From the NCBI GenBank assembly GCA_028571685.1, contig CM053146.1, forward strand, positions 26,075,431-26,139,430: 64,000 nucleotides of DNA, in the 5' to 3' direction. Below are positions 9,243 through 20,582 of this stretch, in pieces. A program made the translations under genes and the position numbers. The notes below the pieces were generated by a model. The model was not told where the DNA came from and searched no databases. It was given only the letters and a program-made list of their open reading frames with translations. How positions within the stretch are numbered: position 1 is the stretch's first letter; each line of letters starts with the position of its first letter. This stretch comes from Heterohyrax brucei (taxonomy: Eukaryota; Chordata; Mammalia; Hyracoidea; Procaviidae).

Positions 9243-9915
9243 TTATAATAATTCAATGGTTTGGATTTTGCTGAGGTTTTCTTTATGTTGTAACACATGG
9301 TCTATTCTGGAAAATGTTTCATGTGCACTGGTGAAGACAGTGTAGTTATCTTTTGATGGATAAAAAGTTCTGTATACGTCAATGAAGTCTAATTGGTTAA
9401 TTGTGGCAATGAGATCTTCTGTGTCTTTAATGAACTTTTTTCTAGAAAATCTGTCTAATACTGAAAGTGGGGCATTAAAGTCCCCCACTAATATTGTGAG
9501 TGATCTATCTCATTTTTCAGTGTCATCAGTGTTTCTCTGATGTTTTTAGATGCTGTAGTATTGGGTGTATATTTAATATTGTTAAATCTTGCTTGTGTAT
9601 TGAATCTTTCTGCAATAGTGACCATCCTTTCCTTGTCCAAGATGGTGGATTTTACATTGAAATCTATTTTATGAGATTAGTATTGTGACATCTGTTCTTC
9701 TTTGTGTATTGTTAGATTTATATATATTCTTCTATCCTTTAATTTTCAGTTTGTTCATGTCTTTAAGTCTAAGGTGAGTCTCTTTTAAGCAACATATAGA
9801 TGGGTCATGCCTTTTGATCCAAGATGTCACTCATTGTCTCTTTACTGGAGTGTTCTGTCCATTTACATTCAGTGTAACTATTGATAGGTGTGGGTATAGT
9901 ATTGTCATTTTGATG
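9243..9915 (-). pseudogene. L1-B endonuclease remnant
   Basis: The frame at 9243-9488 begins 'MGDFNAPLSVLDRFSRKK', which holds the Asp/Asn pair of the APE-like endonuclease, and includes 'YRTFYPSKDNYTVF' and 'FSRIDHVL'. Further right, up to about 9915, the N-terminal endonuclease is recognisable at the DNA level but split by stops. It corresponds to 1374-1916 in L1-A. Confidence 0.8.
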
Positions 9916-10218
9916 TATTTACTTTTGTGTTGGTGATTCCCTGTTGCTTTTAATTTTTTTGTACTGGGTCATCCTTCTTTATGGGCTAATTCTTCATTCT
10001 TTTCAGTGTTGGTTTTGTGTTTGTTGAGATTCCTGTGATACATTTCTTGTTTTGTTATGTTGCATCTTTACCGTGCTTTGTGGCTACCCTGTGGCCCCCC
10101 TTAATAGTCTAAGTATAAACTCAATTTTAACTTCTATGTATCTTATGAGTATCTCCCCTTTTTAATGAAACAGTATCTTAATTTTTGTGATGTGATCACT
10201 GGGTCCCTTTTTTCAATA

Positions 10219-10993
10219 TTATGGCTTTGATTGAGTTTTCTGCCTTCTCTTACTGAGTATGTTTCTGGATTTTGTGTCCTGCAATAGATCCTTAAATATA
10301 AACTTAATGTTTTGTTTTTCTAAGGCTAGAGATTCTTTCAGTATTTCTTTTTCTTCTTTTTTCTTTTCTTTGTTGCTTTGGTTTGGTTTTTGCAAAGTCT
10401 GTACATTTCTGTCTATCTGTGAATGTCTTGCTCTCATCTTCGTATCTGAAAGAAAGTTTTGCAGGAAATATAATTCTTGGTTGGAAGTTTTTCTCCTTCA
10501 AGGCTTTAAATGTGTCATCCCGCTACCTCCATGCCAACATCACTTCTGCTGAGAAGTCAGACAAAAGCCTAGATGGCTTCTCTCTGAATGTTAGCTTTAC
10601 TTTGAGTCTCTCTGACTTTAAGAGTTTTTGCTTATGTTTCATTTTGTTAAACTTCATTATAGTATGTCTTGGTGTCTTCCATTTGGGGTCAATTTTATGT
10701 GGCTTTAGATGCACATCACTGATATCTATATTCTCTTCTTTCATGATTTCATGGAAGTTTTCTGTCAGAAATTCAGGAACATTCTCTGCATTTTTAAGTA
10801 TCCTCCCTGTTTAGGAACTCCAATTAACCATAGATTGCTCCTCTTCATAGAGTTTCTCATGTTTCTTAATGCTTCTTCATTTTTCTTGTTTCTTTTCTCT
10901 GATTTCTCCTCATATATGCTGGTGTCAGTAACTCTGTCTTCCAAGTCAGAAAGTGTAGTTTCCAGTTGTTCAGTTCTGTTCTTTCAGCTTTGA
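10219..10993 (-). pseudogene. L1-B ORF1 remnant
   Basis: Short minus-strand frames match L1 ORF1p in pieces. 'NFQPRIIFPAKLSFRYEDE' (from 10304-10501) is the C-terminal domain. 'PRHTIMKFNKMKHKQKLL' and 'KPSRLLSDFSAEVMLA' (10523-10744) are the RRM/C-terminal border. The coiled-coil region lies toward 10990. Several frameshifts separate them. It aligns along its length with the intact ORF1 at 2331-3290. Confidence 0.85.
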
Positions 10994-11651
10994 ATTGAAT
11001 TGTCTAATTCTATAATTTTGTTATTGATCTGTTGGATTCAGAATGCTGATGTTCAGTCAGATCAAGCTGCTTGCTTAATTTTTGATTTGGCTCTGCTGCA
11101 TCATTTTCAACATTTCATTTTGCTCTGAGTCTCAAGCCAGGGTTTCAAAATGTGGCATTCTACACATCGATCACTTTAGCACTGCAGTTCTGCATAAACC
11201 ACCTTTTGAGCTGCTCCCCCACCTTCCAGCCAACAAAAAGTAAAAAAAAGTTAAACATGCCAGTTACATACAGTCTGCGGTAGCTGACCAACTCAACCAG
11301 AGTGGGGCTCAGCCAAAGACAAGTAGTTTTGCATTCAGTGGGGTGCAGTCCAAAGCAACAGTCCTACGTTGTGTCCTAGGGCTCTGTGGGTGTCGAGGAA
11401 ACATCATCCGATTATCAATCCAGGCCTTAGTTTTCAGAAGGAATTAAGGAGGCATGTATCTAGCCCACCATCTTGACTCTGTCCCTTTTCATTAATTTTT
11501 TAAAAATTCTATAGTTTCGTTTCTCTTAAACCTAGATTTATAACTTTTATTTGTTTTCTGGATTTTAGTTTGTCTTTATACTTGTTCTTCACATTTTACT
11601 GCCTCAACTTTCCCATTCTCAGCTGATGCGAACTCGAAGATATTTCCTCTA

Positions 11652-11798
11652 TTACCATTGAGTCAATTCTTACTTATAGTGATCCTATTAGATAGATTAT
11701 AACTGCTCCGTAAAGTTTCCAAAGAACTGCTGGTGGATTTGAACTGCCAATCATTTGGTTAGCAACCCGGTGCTTAACCGTTGTACCAACATGGCTGC
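11652..11798 (-). mobile_element. AfroSINE, minus
   Basis: A tRNA-derived SINE read backward. The tail side ('accattgagtcaattc') is at the left. The B-box region ('gatttgaactgccaatc') and the head ('gtgcttaaccgttgtacca') are to the right. It is moderately diverged. Confidence 0.85.
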
Positions 11799-12420
11799 TA
11801 CAGATATTTATATACTCTAAATGCCAATGCATCCTGTAAGAAACAATAAAAATAAAATATTTAACTGCGGTATTGTTCATTCATTTCTGTTATGAAGCTG
11901 GGCTGGAGTGTGGTTGTCACAGGGCTTTCATCATTCACACCTAGTTCCTTAAGCTGGATAACTGGATACTTAACTAGAGATCAAGGAAACCTGTTGGACT
12001 TTTCAGGATCTGCAGTTAGTGCAAACCATAATCATGTTGAGCAAAAGTTTAGAGGTTAAAATTCACTTAGAGATATCTTGGAAAAGAAGACCTGGCTATC
12101 TCAGTGTGAAAATCAGCCTTTAAAATTCTATGGAACACAAATCTAATCTGACATACAAAAGGTCACAGTGATTCAGAAATGACTAGAAAACAAGTAGATA
12201 TCTTGTTGAACTTTTAGATTGGCATGCTAACACTAGAAAGTCCCAGTGGTCACTTAAATTGTAGGACTTGTGTGCACTAAATTTTTGGATTTTTCTCTGT
12301 ATGAATTTATAGAAGTAAGCATGTTTTTTTTTGTTGTTGCAAAGTATAAAATAATTATACTTTGCAGCATCACATTAAAAATCTCTTTTATCATGAAATA
12401 AACAACTAGTATTGCAGAAA
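11799..12420. other. No gene or repeat recognised
   Basis: AT-rich DNA of about 620 bp. I see no extended reading frame, SINE, LINE or tandem repeat in it. Confidence 0.6.
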
Positions 12421-12570
12421 GGAGCCCTGGTTGCACACTGGTTAAAAGCTCAGCTGCTAATCAAAAGGTGAGCAGTTCAAATCTACTAGTTGCTCATCAG
12501 AAAACCAGTTCTACTGTGTTTTATAGGATCTCTATTAATCACAATTAATAGCAATGAGTTTGGTTTTTGC
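12421..12570 (+). mobile_element. AfroSINE, plus
   Basis: It starts with the head 'ggagccctggttgcacac', then 'gctgctaatcaaaaggtg' and the B-box-like 'cagttcaaatc', and ends 'agcaatgagtttggttttt'. The middle (normally ggcagttctactctgtcc) is recognisable but decayed. Confidence 0.85.
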
Positions 12571-12884
12571 ATTTTATTACAAAAAATTTTGAAGTATGTA
12601 AAATCATAAGGAAGATGAAATTTTTTATGTTTCACTCCAAAGCAGGATGGTTTTCTGGAATTTCTGTTTGTTCCATGCATAGCTCTATATTTTAGAATTA
12701 TGCATATGTAACTCCAATGTCTGTTAGTTCTTTATCCTTTTAGAATCATTGAAAATTTTCATTTATAATTAACATGAAATTTTTCATCCTATTTTCAATT
12801 TTGTATCCTTCCCAAGAATCCTAAAATTTCTTAATGTGTTTGTCCCTACTCTCTGTTTCAGTTCCTCTTTCACCTTTGTCTTCA

Positions 12885-13033
12885 TTGTCGTTGTTAGGTG
12901 CTTTCAATTCCGTTCTGACTCATACCCAACAGAGTAGAACTGCCCAATAGGATTTCTAAGAAGCAGCTGGCAAGTTTTAGCTGTCAATGTTTTTGTTAGC
13001 CACTGAACTATTTACTATGCTACCAGGGTTCCT
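12885..13033 (-). mobile_element. AfroSINE, minus
   Basis: The tail begins 'ttgtcgttgttaggtgc', followed by 'agagtagaactgccc'; the head is 'ctatgctaccagggttcc'. The 'gttgttaggtgc' tail matches the RTE-like tail seen at 14243 and 37900. Confidence 0.85.
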
Positions 13034-14242
13034 ATGTTTTCATTACATGTTCTTATTTCTTAAAGCTATTGATCTTCTTTCTCCTTCACATTTTCCAGTA
13101 TATGATCACTAATCCTATCCCAATGACCAATGTACCTCTAATGAAGGTGTGTTGCATGTGGCTATTTTAATGAAAGCTTGGTATGCAGAGATGGTAGGAG
13201 TATTTGTTTTGAAAAGAACGAACATATATTCTATTTGCCTATAATGATAGTAAACTAGAGCATGTAAGTAAACCTTGAGGCTTTAATTCTTATTAAATTT
13301 ACTGTAAGCAGATTGGGCTATCACATGGCAAGAAACAATTTGCCATCGAATGAAGTTTTTTTATTTTTAACTCTATTCCTTCTTGATGGCTATCCCTCAA
13401 AGAGGTGGTCAAAGGGAGAAAGTGCATTTCTGACAAAAATGTAAATAACAGTAGAAAGGGAGGGAGGGAGAGAGGAAGGAAGAGAGAGACATCAAACCTG
13501 TGAACTTTAAAACAAGAGATCCTCCATCTTGGTTTGCTGTAATTTTAAAATGTTAATAGTTCAAATATCCACTGCATACTTGCCAGTGTTAGAATAATAG
13601 CTTCCAGCTAAATTTAACTTCATTCTTGGGAAAACTCCTTGTCTTTTGTCTGGAGAGAAAAAAGATAATTCTGTTATTTCGTATGTTACCAAATACTATA
13701 CATGGACAAGTATGTAGATATATGTTTTAAATACATGAAGCTGAATAAAGGATAATCTTTCTTATCAATTCCATCAAGCTTTCAGAAGTGTCAGAATAAT
13801 CCAGGTGGGGGTTTGGGGAGGAATATATGAAACAGGCATTGGGATTTGTTCTGGTGTTCCTTATTCTTTATTTTCAGGATATTTTTAGTGAGGTTTTCTT
13901 AAACATAGACTTATAAAGTGAACTCAGGAGGTAATGAATTTACTCCAACTACCCCATATGGATTTACATAAAGCTGTTCTTCCAAAGGCATAGCATGGGA
14001 TACCCACACTGCAGAGAAAGCTTAAACATTACCCCTTTACAGGTATACAGTTCCCCAGGGCAAAGTTATTTCTTTTACTACAAATTTCAGAGCCACCAAA
14101 ATTTTCCTAGGCCATAAATTGAGAGGACATTTCTATGGATTATGCAATCCAAATGTACTAAAACCCCACCATCATTCTTTCTCTCATTTTTAAGGCCCCT
14201 CAAGGTTTATTTCCTTTTCATCAATGCTTATTTAAGAAAGGT
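13034..14242. other. No gene recognised; one GA-rich tract
   Basis: About 1.2 kb of low-copy-looking AT-rich DNA. The only structure I see is a purine-rich tract at about 13456-13492 (runs of gggagg, gaagga and gagaga). There are no long reading frames. Confidence 0.6.
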
Positions 14243-14432
14243 GGTGTTATTAGGTGCCATTAAGTCTATTTCAACTGGAGCCCATCTGATGCTATAAAAG
14301 TGCCCTATAGGGTTTCCTAGGCTATAATCTTTACGGGAACAGATTTTCTATGAAATTGCTAGATGAGTTCAAACAAACAACCTTTGGGATACCAACCAAG
14401 CACTTAACCGTCTCATCACCAAAGCTCCTTTT
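14243..14432 (-). mobile_element. AfroSINE, long form, minus, with target-site duplication
   Basis: Reads from the tail 'gtgttattaggtgcc' through 'ctataatctttacggg', a segment typical of the longer afrotherian SINE form, to the head 'cacttaaccgtctcatcacc'. It is flanked by 'ttaagaaag' on both sides (near 14232 and 14431), a likely target-site duplication. Confidence 0.82.
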
Positions 14433-14451
14433 TAAGAAAGATCAAACAAAC

Positions 14452-14650
14452 TCATCATTGTCCAGTGTATTCCAAATCACAGTGACCCTATAGGACAAAG
14501 TAGAAGTGTCCCTCAGAGTTTCCAAGGCTATAAATCTTTACAGAAGAAGACTTCCACATTTTTCTTCCAGGGAGCTGATGGTAGGTTCCAACCACTGAAT
14601 TTTTAGTTAGCAATGAATTATTTAACCACTGCACCACCAGGGCTCTTTTT
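14452..14650 (-). mobile_element. AfroSINE, long form, minus
   Basis: A second long-form copy right after the previous one, with 'tataaatctttacagaag' in the middle and the head 'ccactgcaccaccagggct'. The flanks 'aagaaagatcaaa' and 'aagaaaaatcaaa' look like a 13-bp duplication with one mismatch. Confidence 0.8.
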
Positions 14651-14675
14651 AAAGAAAAATCAAAGACAAAAGAAG

Positions 14676-14930
14676 TAAAATCCACTGCCATCAAGTCAAG
14701 TCTAACTCATAGTGACCTTGTAGGTCAGAATAGAACTGCCCTGTAGAGTTTCCAAGGAGCACCTGGCAGACTTGAACTGCTAACTTTTTGGTTAACAGAA
14801 ATTGCTGTGTGAGTTCAAGCAACGTTTCAGATACCAGCCAAGCACTTAACCATCTCATCACCAGAGCTCCTTTTTAAGAAAGGAGCTTAACTGATAGGTT
14901 AAGTAGCACTTAACCACTACACCACCAGGA
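14676..14930 (-). mobile_element. AfroSINE interrupted by a segment of another SINE
   Basis: The left part ('actgccatcaagtcaag' to 'tttttggttaacag') and the right end ('gcacttaaccactacacc') are one SINE. The middle (about 14805-14885) nearly repeats the head half of the copy at 14243-14432, including its flank 'tttttaagaaag' that lies outside the SINE proper. This suggests a local duplication or gene conversion rather than an independent insertion. Confidence 0.7.
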
Positions 14931-15080
14931 AACCTTGATGATGTTGTGCTTAGTGCTACCAATAGTAACCAGAGACCTGTAATTCAAATCTGCCAGGCAC
15001 TCCTTATAAACTCTGTGAGGCAGCTCTACTCTGCCTATAGGGTGGCTGTGAATTGAAATTAACTCAACAGCAGTGGGTTT
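14931..15080 (+). mobile_element. AfroSINE, plus, head-to-head with the preceding copy
   Basis: The head 'aaccttgatgatgttgtg' directly abuts the head of the minus-strand copy. The body contains 'ttcaaatctgccaggcactc' and it ends 'caacagcagtgggttt'. Confidence 0.82.
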
Positions 15081-15234
15081 AAAAAAGATAGACGGACATA
15101 AATGAAAACCTAAAGTAAAACTAACATTTATGACTTTTATTAGTCCCTAGAGGAATCCTATTCCTTCTGAAAGAATGGTTTACTAGATGGCAGAATTCAA
15201 GATGACATTTGACTTGGTATAAACCACTTCCAAA

Positions 15235-15412
15235 AATCCCTAGGGGGTTCAAGTAGAAACATACTCCACTAACATAAAGGTTGGCAGTTCTAAGCCATCC
15301 AAAATTGCTTCAGAATATAGATCTAGCAATGTGTATCTGAAACTGTAAGGGTATTTCTACTCAGCAAAACATGGGCTTGGCAGAAGAATGAACTAACTCA
15401 GTGGCAACTCAT
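15235..15412 (+). mobile_element. AfroSINE-3-like element, plus, diverged
   Basis: It matches the second afrotherian SINE type (as at 44935 and 49331): 'aaaggttggcagttc' in the middle, and an end resembling 'aactcagtggcaact'. It is heavily diverged, so family assignment is tentative. Confidence 0.55.
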
Positions 15413-15535
15413 TTTTAATTCATTTTCTAGATGACAATGACTGTCTCTAAACTTCTCCAAGACGTCATATAATCTCTGATCTGATCAGCTCCCTCTTTCA
15501 CCTGTCTAATATTCTTATCAGCCTAAGTGAAACCA

Positions 15536-15622
15536 TTGTGTGCCATGGAGTAGACTTCTTCTCATCATGACCCTGTGAGTACGAAGGATAAAGTAGAACT
15601 GCCCCATACATTTCCAAGGTTG
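15536..15622 (-). mobile_element. AfroSINE fragment, minus
   Basis: Only the tail half remains ('catcatgaccctgtgagt', 'aaagtagaactgcccc', 'tttccaagg'). It ends at a dinucleotide repeat. Confidence 0.65.
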
Positions 15623-15628
15623 AAAAAT

Positions 15629-15661
<33 letters not shown>

Positions 15662-15670
15662 CATATATAT
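15629..15670. repeat. (AC)n/(AT)n microsatellite
   Basis: A run of about eleven AC units passes into AT units, directly after the truncated SINE. Confidence 0.95.
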
Positions 15671-16836
15671 GCCATATGATTTTCTTCTTTTTTAAAATCA
15701 GATTAAGATGAGGAATTCCTGGTGAGTAGTCAGTGGTGGTAGCTGGGTAATATGCTGTTGTGCTGGACTCAGCCTGGCAGAGGCTGTGGTAGTTGTGATC
15801 CAGTAGTCATTTGGACTAACCTTTCCCTTGTGTCTGTGTTTCTTTTCTCTCCCTTGCTCCAGCTGGGATGAGATCAACTGAGTATCTTAGATGACCATTC
15901 GCAAGCTTTTATGACACTAGGTGCTACTCATCAAAGTAGAATATAGAACATTTTCTTTATAAACTATGTTATGCCAATTAAGCTAGATGTTCCCCAAGAC
16001 TATGGTCACTAGGGCCTTCAGCTCAGTCATTTGCTTTTTCAGGGATTTAGAATGTGTCTGTGGAATTTCCATGACCTTACCTTGGACAAGTTTAGCTGGC
16101 TTCCTAAGTATTGTGTACTGTCTTAATGTTCACCAAAGTTACCATTTATCTATTGTTTATTTAACAGTTTTCCCTTCTTATTGCTCCCGCCCTCATAACC
16201 ATTAAAGATTATTTCTTTTTGTGTGTAAACCTTTTCATGGGTTCTTTTAACTAGTGGTCCCATAGAATATTTGTCTTTTTGTGATTGACTTATTTCACTC
16301 AACGCAATGGCCTTCAGATTCATACATGTTGTGAGATGCTTTGTATATTCGTCATTGTTATTTATTCTTGAGTAGTATTCCATTATGTATATGTACTACA
16401 GCTTATCTATCCATCTGTTGATGGACACCTAGGTTTTTAACCATCTTTTTGATTTTGTGAATAATACTTCAATAAACATGACTGTGCATATGTTTTTTTG
16501 TTTTTTTTTTTTGTTTTTTTTTTTGTTTTTTTTTTTACATGTGATGACTCTTATTCATCTAGGATATATTCCTAGTAGTGGGATTGCTGCTTCACATGGC
16601 ATTTCTATTTCTAGGGTTCTAAGGCAGCACCATATTATTTTACTAAATGTTTTACCATTTTGCATTCCCACCAGCAGTGCATAAAAGTTCTATCTGCAGT
16701 CTCTCTTAACATTTATTTCCTGTTTCTTTCTGTTGTTCTTGCTGTTTGTTTGTTTCTGTTCACGCCAGAATGCCAGGGTAAGACGGTATCACATTGTGAT
16801 TTTGATTTGCGCTTCTCTAATGGCTAGCTATCATAA

Positions 16837-17028
16837 TCATTTCTTCTTCATGTATCTGTATATGTACAGTATCATATCATGTGTAAATAGGGACAGTTCA
16901 ACTTCTTCATTACCAATTTGGATGTCCTTTATTTCTTTTTCTTCCCTTATTGTTCCAGCTATGACTTCCAGCATGATGTTAAACAGGAGTGGTGATAAAG
17001 GACATCCTTGTCTTATTCTTTTTCTCAA
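16837..17028 (-). pseudogene. L1-C reverse transcriptase remnant next to the deletion
   Basis: A 63-codon frame with '[19 protein letters not shown]' and '[15 protein letters not shown]'. The latter is the catalytic FADD box changed to F-T-H-D, so the first catalytic Asp is lost. The frame breaks into unrelated ORF2 sequence just after the box because of the internal deletion. Confidence 0.8.
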
Positions 17029-17505
17029 GAGGATGTTTTCAGCTTATCTCCACTAAGAATGAGACTGGCCATTGGTTTTGTATAGATGCCCTGTATTATG
17101 TTGAGGATATTTCCCTTCCATACCCATTTTACTGAGAGTTTTTAAATCAGGAACAGGTGTTCGATTTTGTTAAGTAGCTTTTCTGCATCTATTGAGATAA
17201 TATGATTCTTTTTAATTATCTGGTGGATTACCTTGATTGATTTTCTAGTATTGAACCATCCTTGCTAACCTGGTGTGAATCTCACTTGGTTATGGTATAT
17301 TATTATTTTTGATATGATACTGAATTCTATTGACTAGAATTCTGTTGAGAATTTTTGCATTTATATTCGTGAGAAATATTGATCTGTAATTTTCTTCTCT
17401 TGTGTTGTCTTTACTTAGTTTTAGCATCAAGGTGATGCTGACTTCATTGGATGAATTCAGAAGTATCCCTTCCGTTCTTATGTTCTAAAACAGTTTCTGT
17501 AGTAT

Positions 17506-17664
17506 AACCTTGGTGGTGTAGTGCTTAAGTTATAAGTCTGATAACCAAACAGTCAGTAGTTCAAATCTGCCAGGCACTCCTTGAAAACTATATGGTAGTT
17601 CTACTCTGTCCTCTAGGGTCACTGTGAATCACACTCGACTTGATGGCAGTGAGTTTGGTTTTGA
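17506..17664 (+). mobile_element. AfroSINE inserted in L1-C, plus
   Basis: A full-length-looking SINE: head 'aaccttggtggtgtagtg', body 'gttcaaatctgccaggcac', tail 'ttgatggcagtgagtttgg'. L1 RT sequence continues on both sides, so it landed after L1-C. Confidence 0.9.
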
Positions 17665-17964
17665 GTTTAGATTTAAACTCTTCTCTGCATGTTTGGCAGA
17701 ATTCTCCAATGAAGCCATGTGGGCCAGGGCTTTTTTTCTTTTTTTAATGTACTTTTTATTGCCTTTTCAATTTCTTCACTTATTACAGGCCTGTTTTCAA
17801 ATTTGGTGTGGTTAGGTAGTGTATTTCTAGATATTTATCCATTTTCTCTAGGTTTTCAAATTTATTGGCATATAGTTTTTCATAGTACTCTGTTATGATC
17901 CTTTTTTATTTCAAGCCTCTTTATTTCAGTTAGGTTAGTTACAGTGTAGTCCATTTCATTTCTA

Positions 17965-18081
17965 GGCTGAAATCTTTATGGCAGATTGACAGACTTTTTC
18001 ATCTATGGAAGAATTTGTGAATTGGAACCTCCAACTCTTATACTGATAGCTGAGCACTGAAAAATTATGTCAGCAAGGCTC
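17965..18081 (-). mobile_element. AfroSINE long-form fragment, minus
   Basis: Contains the long-form segment 'gaaatctttatggcagat' and the head 'gctgagcactg' followed by 'tcagcaaggctc'. The tail half is missing where it meets L1-C. Confidence 0.65.
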
Positions 18082-20080
18082 AACATGAACTTAACTAGCT
18101 GGTATGACTTCTTTGGATTAAGAATGTCATTTTTATTGCTGTTAGCGGCCATTGCAACAGTTCTAACTCATAGTGACTATAGGTAAAATAGAGCCAAACA
18201 CTGTTTTTGTGCCATTCTCACAGTTGTTGCTGTCCTTTAGCCCATTGTTAAGGCCGTTTCACTGAGAATCTTTCTCTTTTTCACCAATCTTTTACATTAA
18301 CAAGCATAATGTTCAGGAACTGGCCTTTCCTGATAAAGTAGCCAGCGTAAACGAGACAAAGTTTCAGCATCCTTGCTTCTAAGGAAATTTCTGTCTATGC
18401 TTCTTCCAACACAGATTTATTCATCTATCTGGCAGTCCATGGTGTGCTCAATATTGTTCACCAACATCATAATTCAGAGGCATCAGTTCTTCTTCAGTCT
18501 TCCTTAATTCATCGCCTGATTTTCTTAATCACGTGGGGGAACTGAAAATACCATAGCTTGGATCAAGTGCGTGTTAATCTCCAAAGTGTTGTATTTTCTT
18601 TTTAATACTGTAAAGAGATCTTTTGAAGCATTTGTGCAACACAATATGTCTTTTGATTTCTTGACTGTCTTTTCCACAGATGTTGGCTGTGAATCTAAGT
18701 GAAATGAAATCTTTTTCAATATCAATATCTTATTTATCATGGTGTTGCTTACTGGTCCAAAGCCAAAGCTTGCCAAGTGCCGTCTAGTAACAATTTTTGT
18801 TTTCTATATGTTGCGGTGTAGATCATTCTGAAGGGTGTAGTCTTTGATCTTCAACAGAAAATTCTTACAGTTCTCTTCACTTTCAGCAAGCAAATTTGTA
18901 TCATCTACATGTCATAGGTTTTTAATAGATTTTCTCCAATCCTAATGCCCTGTTCTTCCTCAGACAGTCCAGCTTTTAGGAAGATTTTCTTAACATAAAG
19001 ATTGAATAAGAATTATGGAAAGATACGACCCTGATGCATACTTTCCTTATTTTCAGTCACACAGTATCCCTTTGTTCTGCTCGAATGACTATCTCTTGGT
19101 CCACGTAGAGCCTAAAGCTTCCTATGAGCACCGTTAAGTATTTTGGTATTTCCATTCTTTCTAATATTATCTATAATTCATTATGACATGCACAGTCAAA
19201 TGCCTTCTTAGCCATTAAAATACAGGTTTACACCTTTCAGGTAATCATTGCTTTCAGTGAACATCCACCTGATATCAGCAATGGTGTTCTTCGTTACATG
19301 TTCTCTTGTTAATCTGACCTGTATTTCTGGCAGTTTCTTATCAATATACTGCTGCAACCATTGTGACAATTATGGATCTCTTCTAGTCAGCTGGCCAGAT
19401 AGCTCTCTTCCAAATTCTTGGCGATAGATGAGTGAACACTTACTGCACTGCATTGGTTTGTTGAAATATTTCAGTTAGTATTCTGTCAATTCCAGGAGCA
19501 CTGTTTTTCACCAATGCCTTCAGTGTTGCTTAGAATTCTTCCTTCAGTACCATTGCTTCTTTATCATACGGTACCTCCAGAAGTGGTCGAATGTCAAACA
19601 GTTGTTTTTGGTATAATGACTCTGTGTTTTCCTTCCATAGTCATTTGACGCTTCATACAGTGTTCAGTATTTTGCCCATAGAATCCTTCAGTTTTACAAC
19701 CTGAGGTTTGAATTTTTTTGACTGTTCTTTCAGCTTGAGGAATGTGGAATGTGTTCTTCCCTTTTGGTTCCCTAATTCTAGTTGTTTGTACATTTTATTG
19801 TAATACTTTCCTTTGTCTTCTCAAGTCACCATTTAAAATCTTCTGTTCAGTTCTTTTAAAATCATTATTTCTCCTACTTGCTTTACAAGCAAGGGAAATT
19901 TCAGAGTCTTTTCTGATATCCATTCTAGACTTTTTTTCTTGTCTTTTTGGTGACTTTTTGTTACTTCATGTTCAACGCCCTTGATGTCTCACAACCTATC
20001 TGATCTTCAGTCACTAGTGTTCACTGAGTTAAATCTATTCTCAAAATGGTAAGATATATTTAGGGTTGTACTTTGGTTCC

Positions 20081-20582
20081 CATGGAAGTGTTTTTTTTTT
20101 TTTTAATTTTTTATTTAATATAACTGAGTGAAAATGTACATTCCTGTGTAAATTTACATACCCACCGATGTGCAGCTTCCACTGCTCTCACTTCCCGGTG
20201 GCAGCACACTATTCCTCTCTGCTCCATACATGTCTCATCCTCCCAACAGTCCCTTTTTTCCCTCCTCTCCACCCACTCTCCTTCTTCCAGCCAGAGGTCA
20301 GCAGGATGACATCCTATAGATGTATAGAACCATAAAGTGCATCCAATATATGGTCACTGCATCGCCAAGTCCAATCCATTCCTGTCTGAAGCGTGGACCT
20401 TCATTATGATTTATGGTCAAGGGCAGCATCAGGGTGAGGGGCATGCTCCCTGGGGAACCCCGAAACCACTGGACCATCAATTGAGGTATTTTAGTGGGGA
20501 TCTCAGGGTGCACCCCTTTTTATTCTTGTGTTGCCAGTGAGACTCAACTTAGTGAGCTCCATTGTACTCATGGAAGTGTTTT
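20081..20582 (-). mobile_element. 5'-truncated L1 3' end inserted in RTE, with 14-bp target-site duplication
   Basis: Poly-T begins at 20091 and is followed by L1 3' UTR sequence homologous to the left ends of L1-D and L1-E ('taaagtgcatccaatatatg'). The 14-base word 'catggaagtgtttt' occurs at 20081-20094 and again at 20569-20582, flanking the insert. Removing the insert restores a continuous RTE sequence. The inserted piece is about 475 bp. Confidence 0.93.

Larger units (their letters stand above)
6125..11480 (-). mobile_element. LINE-1 copy B, 3' truncated, decayed
   Basis: A minus-strand L1 whose parts read from left to right as follows. The ORF2 C-terminus and end of the 3' UTR lie at 6125-6900. 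Reverse transcriptase spans about 7000-8700. The linker and endonuclease span 8700-9915. The inter-ORF spacer is about 9916-10215. ORF1 lies at about 10219-10990, and a short 5' UTR ends at 'caccatcttgactctg' near 11470. Coding parts are broken by many stops and indels. The 5' UTR keeps only the terminal module homologous to 4000-4279 of L1-A and lacks the tandem monomers, so about 0.5-1 kb seems deleted there. Confidence 0.9.
15765..17964 (-). mobile_element. LINE-1 copy C, internally deleted
   Basis: An older minus-strand L1. The 3' UTR occupies about 15765-16450 ('acactaggtgctactcatc', 'ttatgccaattaagctag', 'tcactcaacgcaatgg'). The ORF2 C-terminal region reaches about 16850. The sequence then jumps at about 16857 directly to the RT active-site region, skipping the ORF2 segment in between. 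RT continues to about 17964, and the element is 5' truncated there. A SINE sits inside it at 17506-17664. A poly-T tract broken by Gs lies at 16492-16537. Confidence 0.85.

Noticed and set aside
10383-10814. 143-codon plus-strand frame
   Set aside because: It is the antisense shadow of the L1-B ORF1 remnant; hydrophobic residues arise from the complementary strand of lysine-rich codons.
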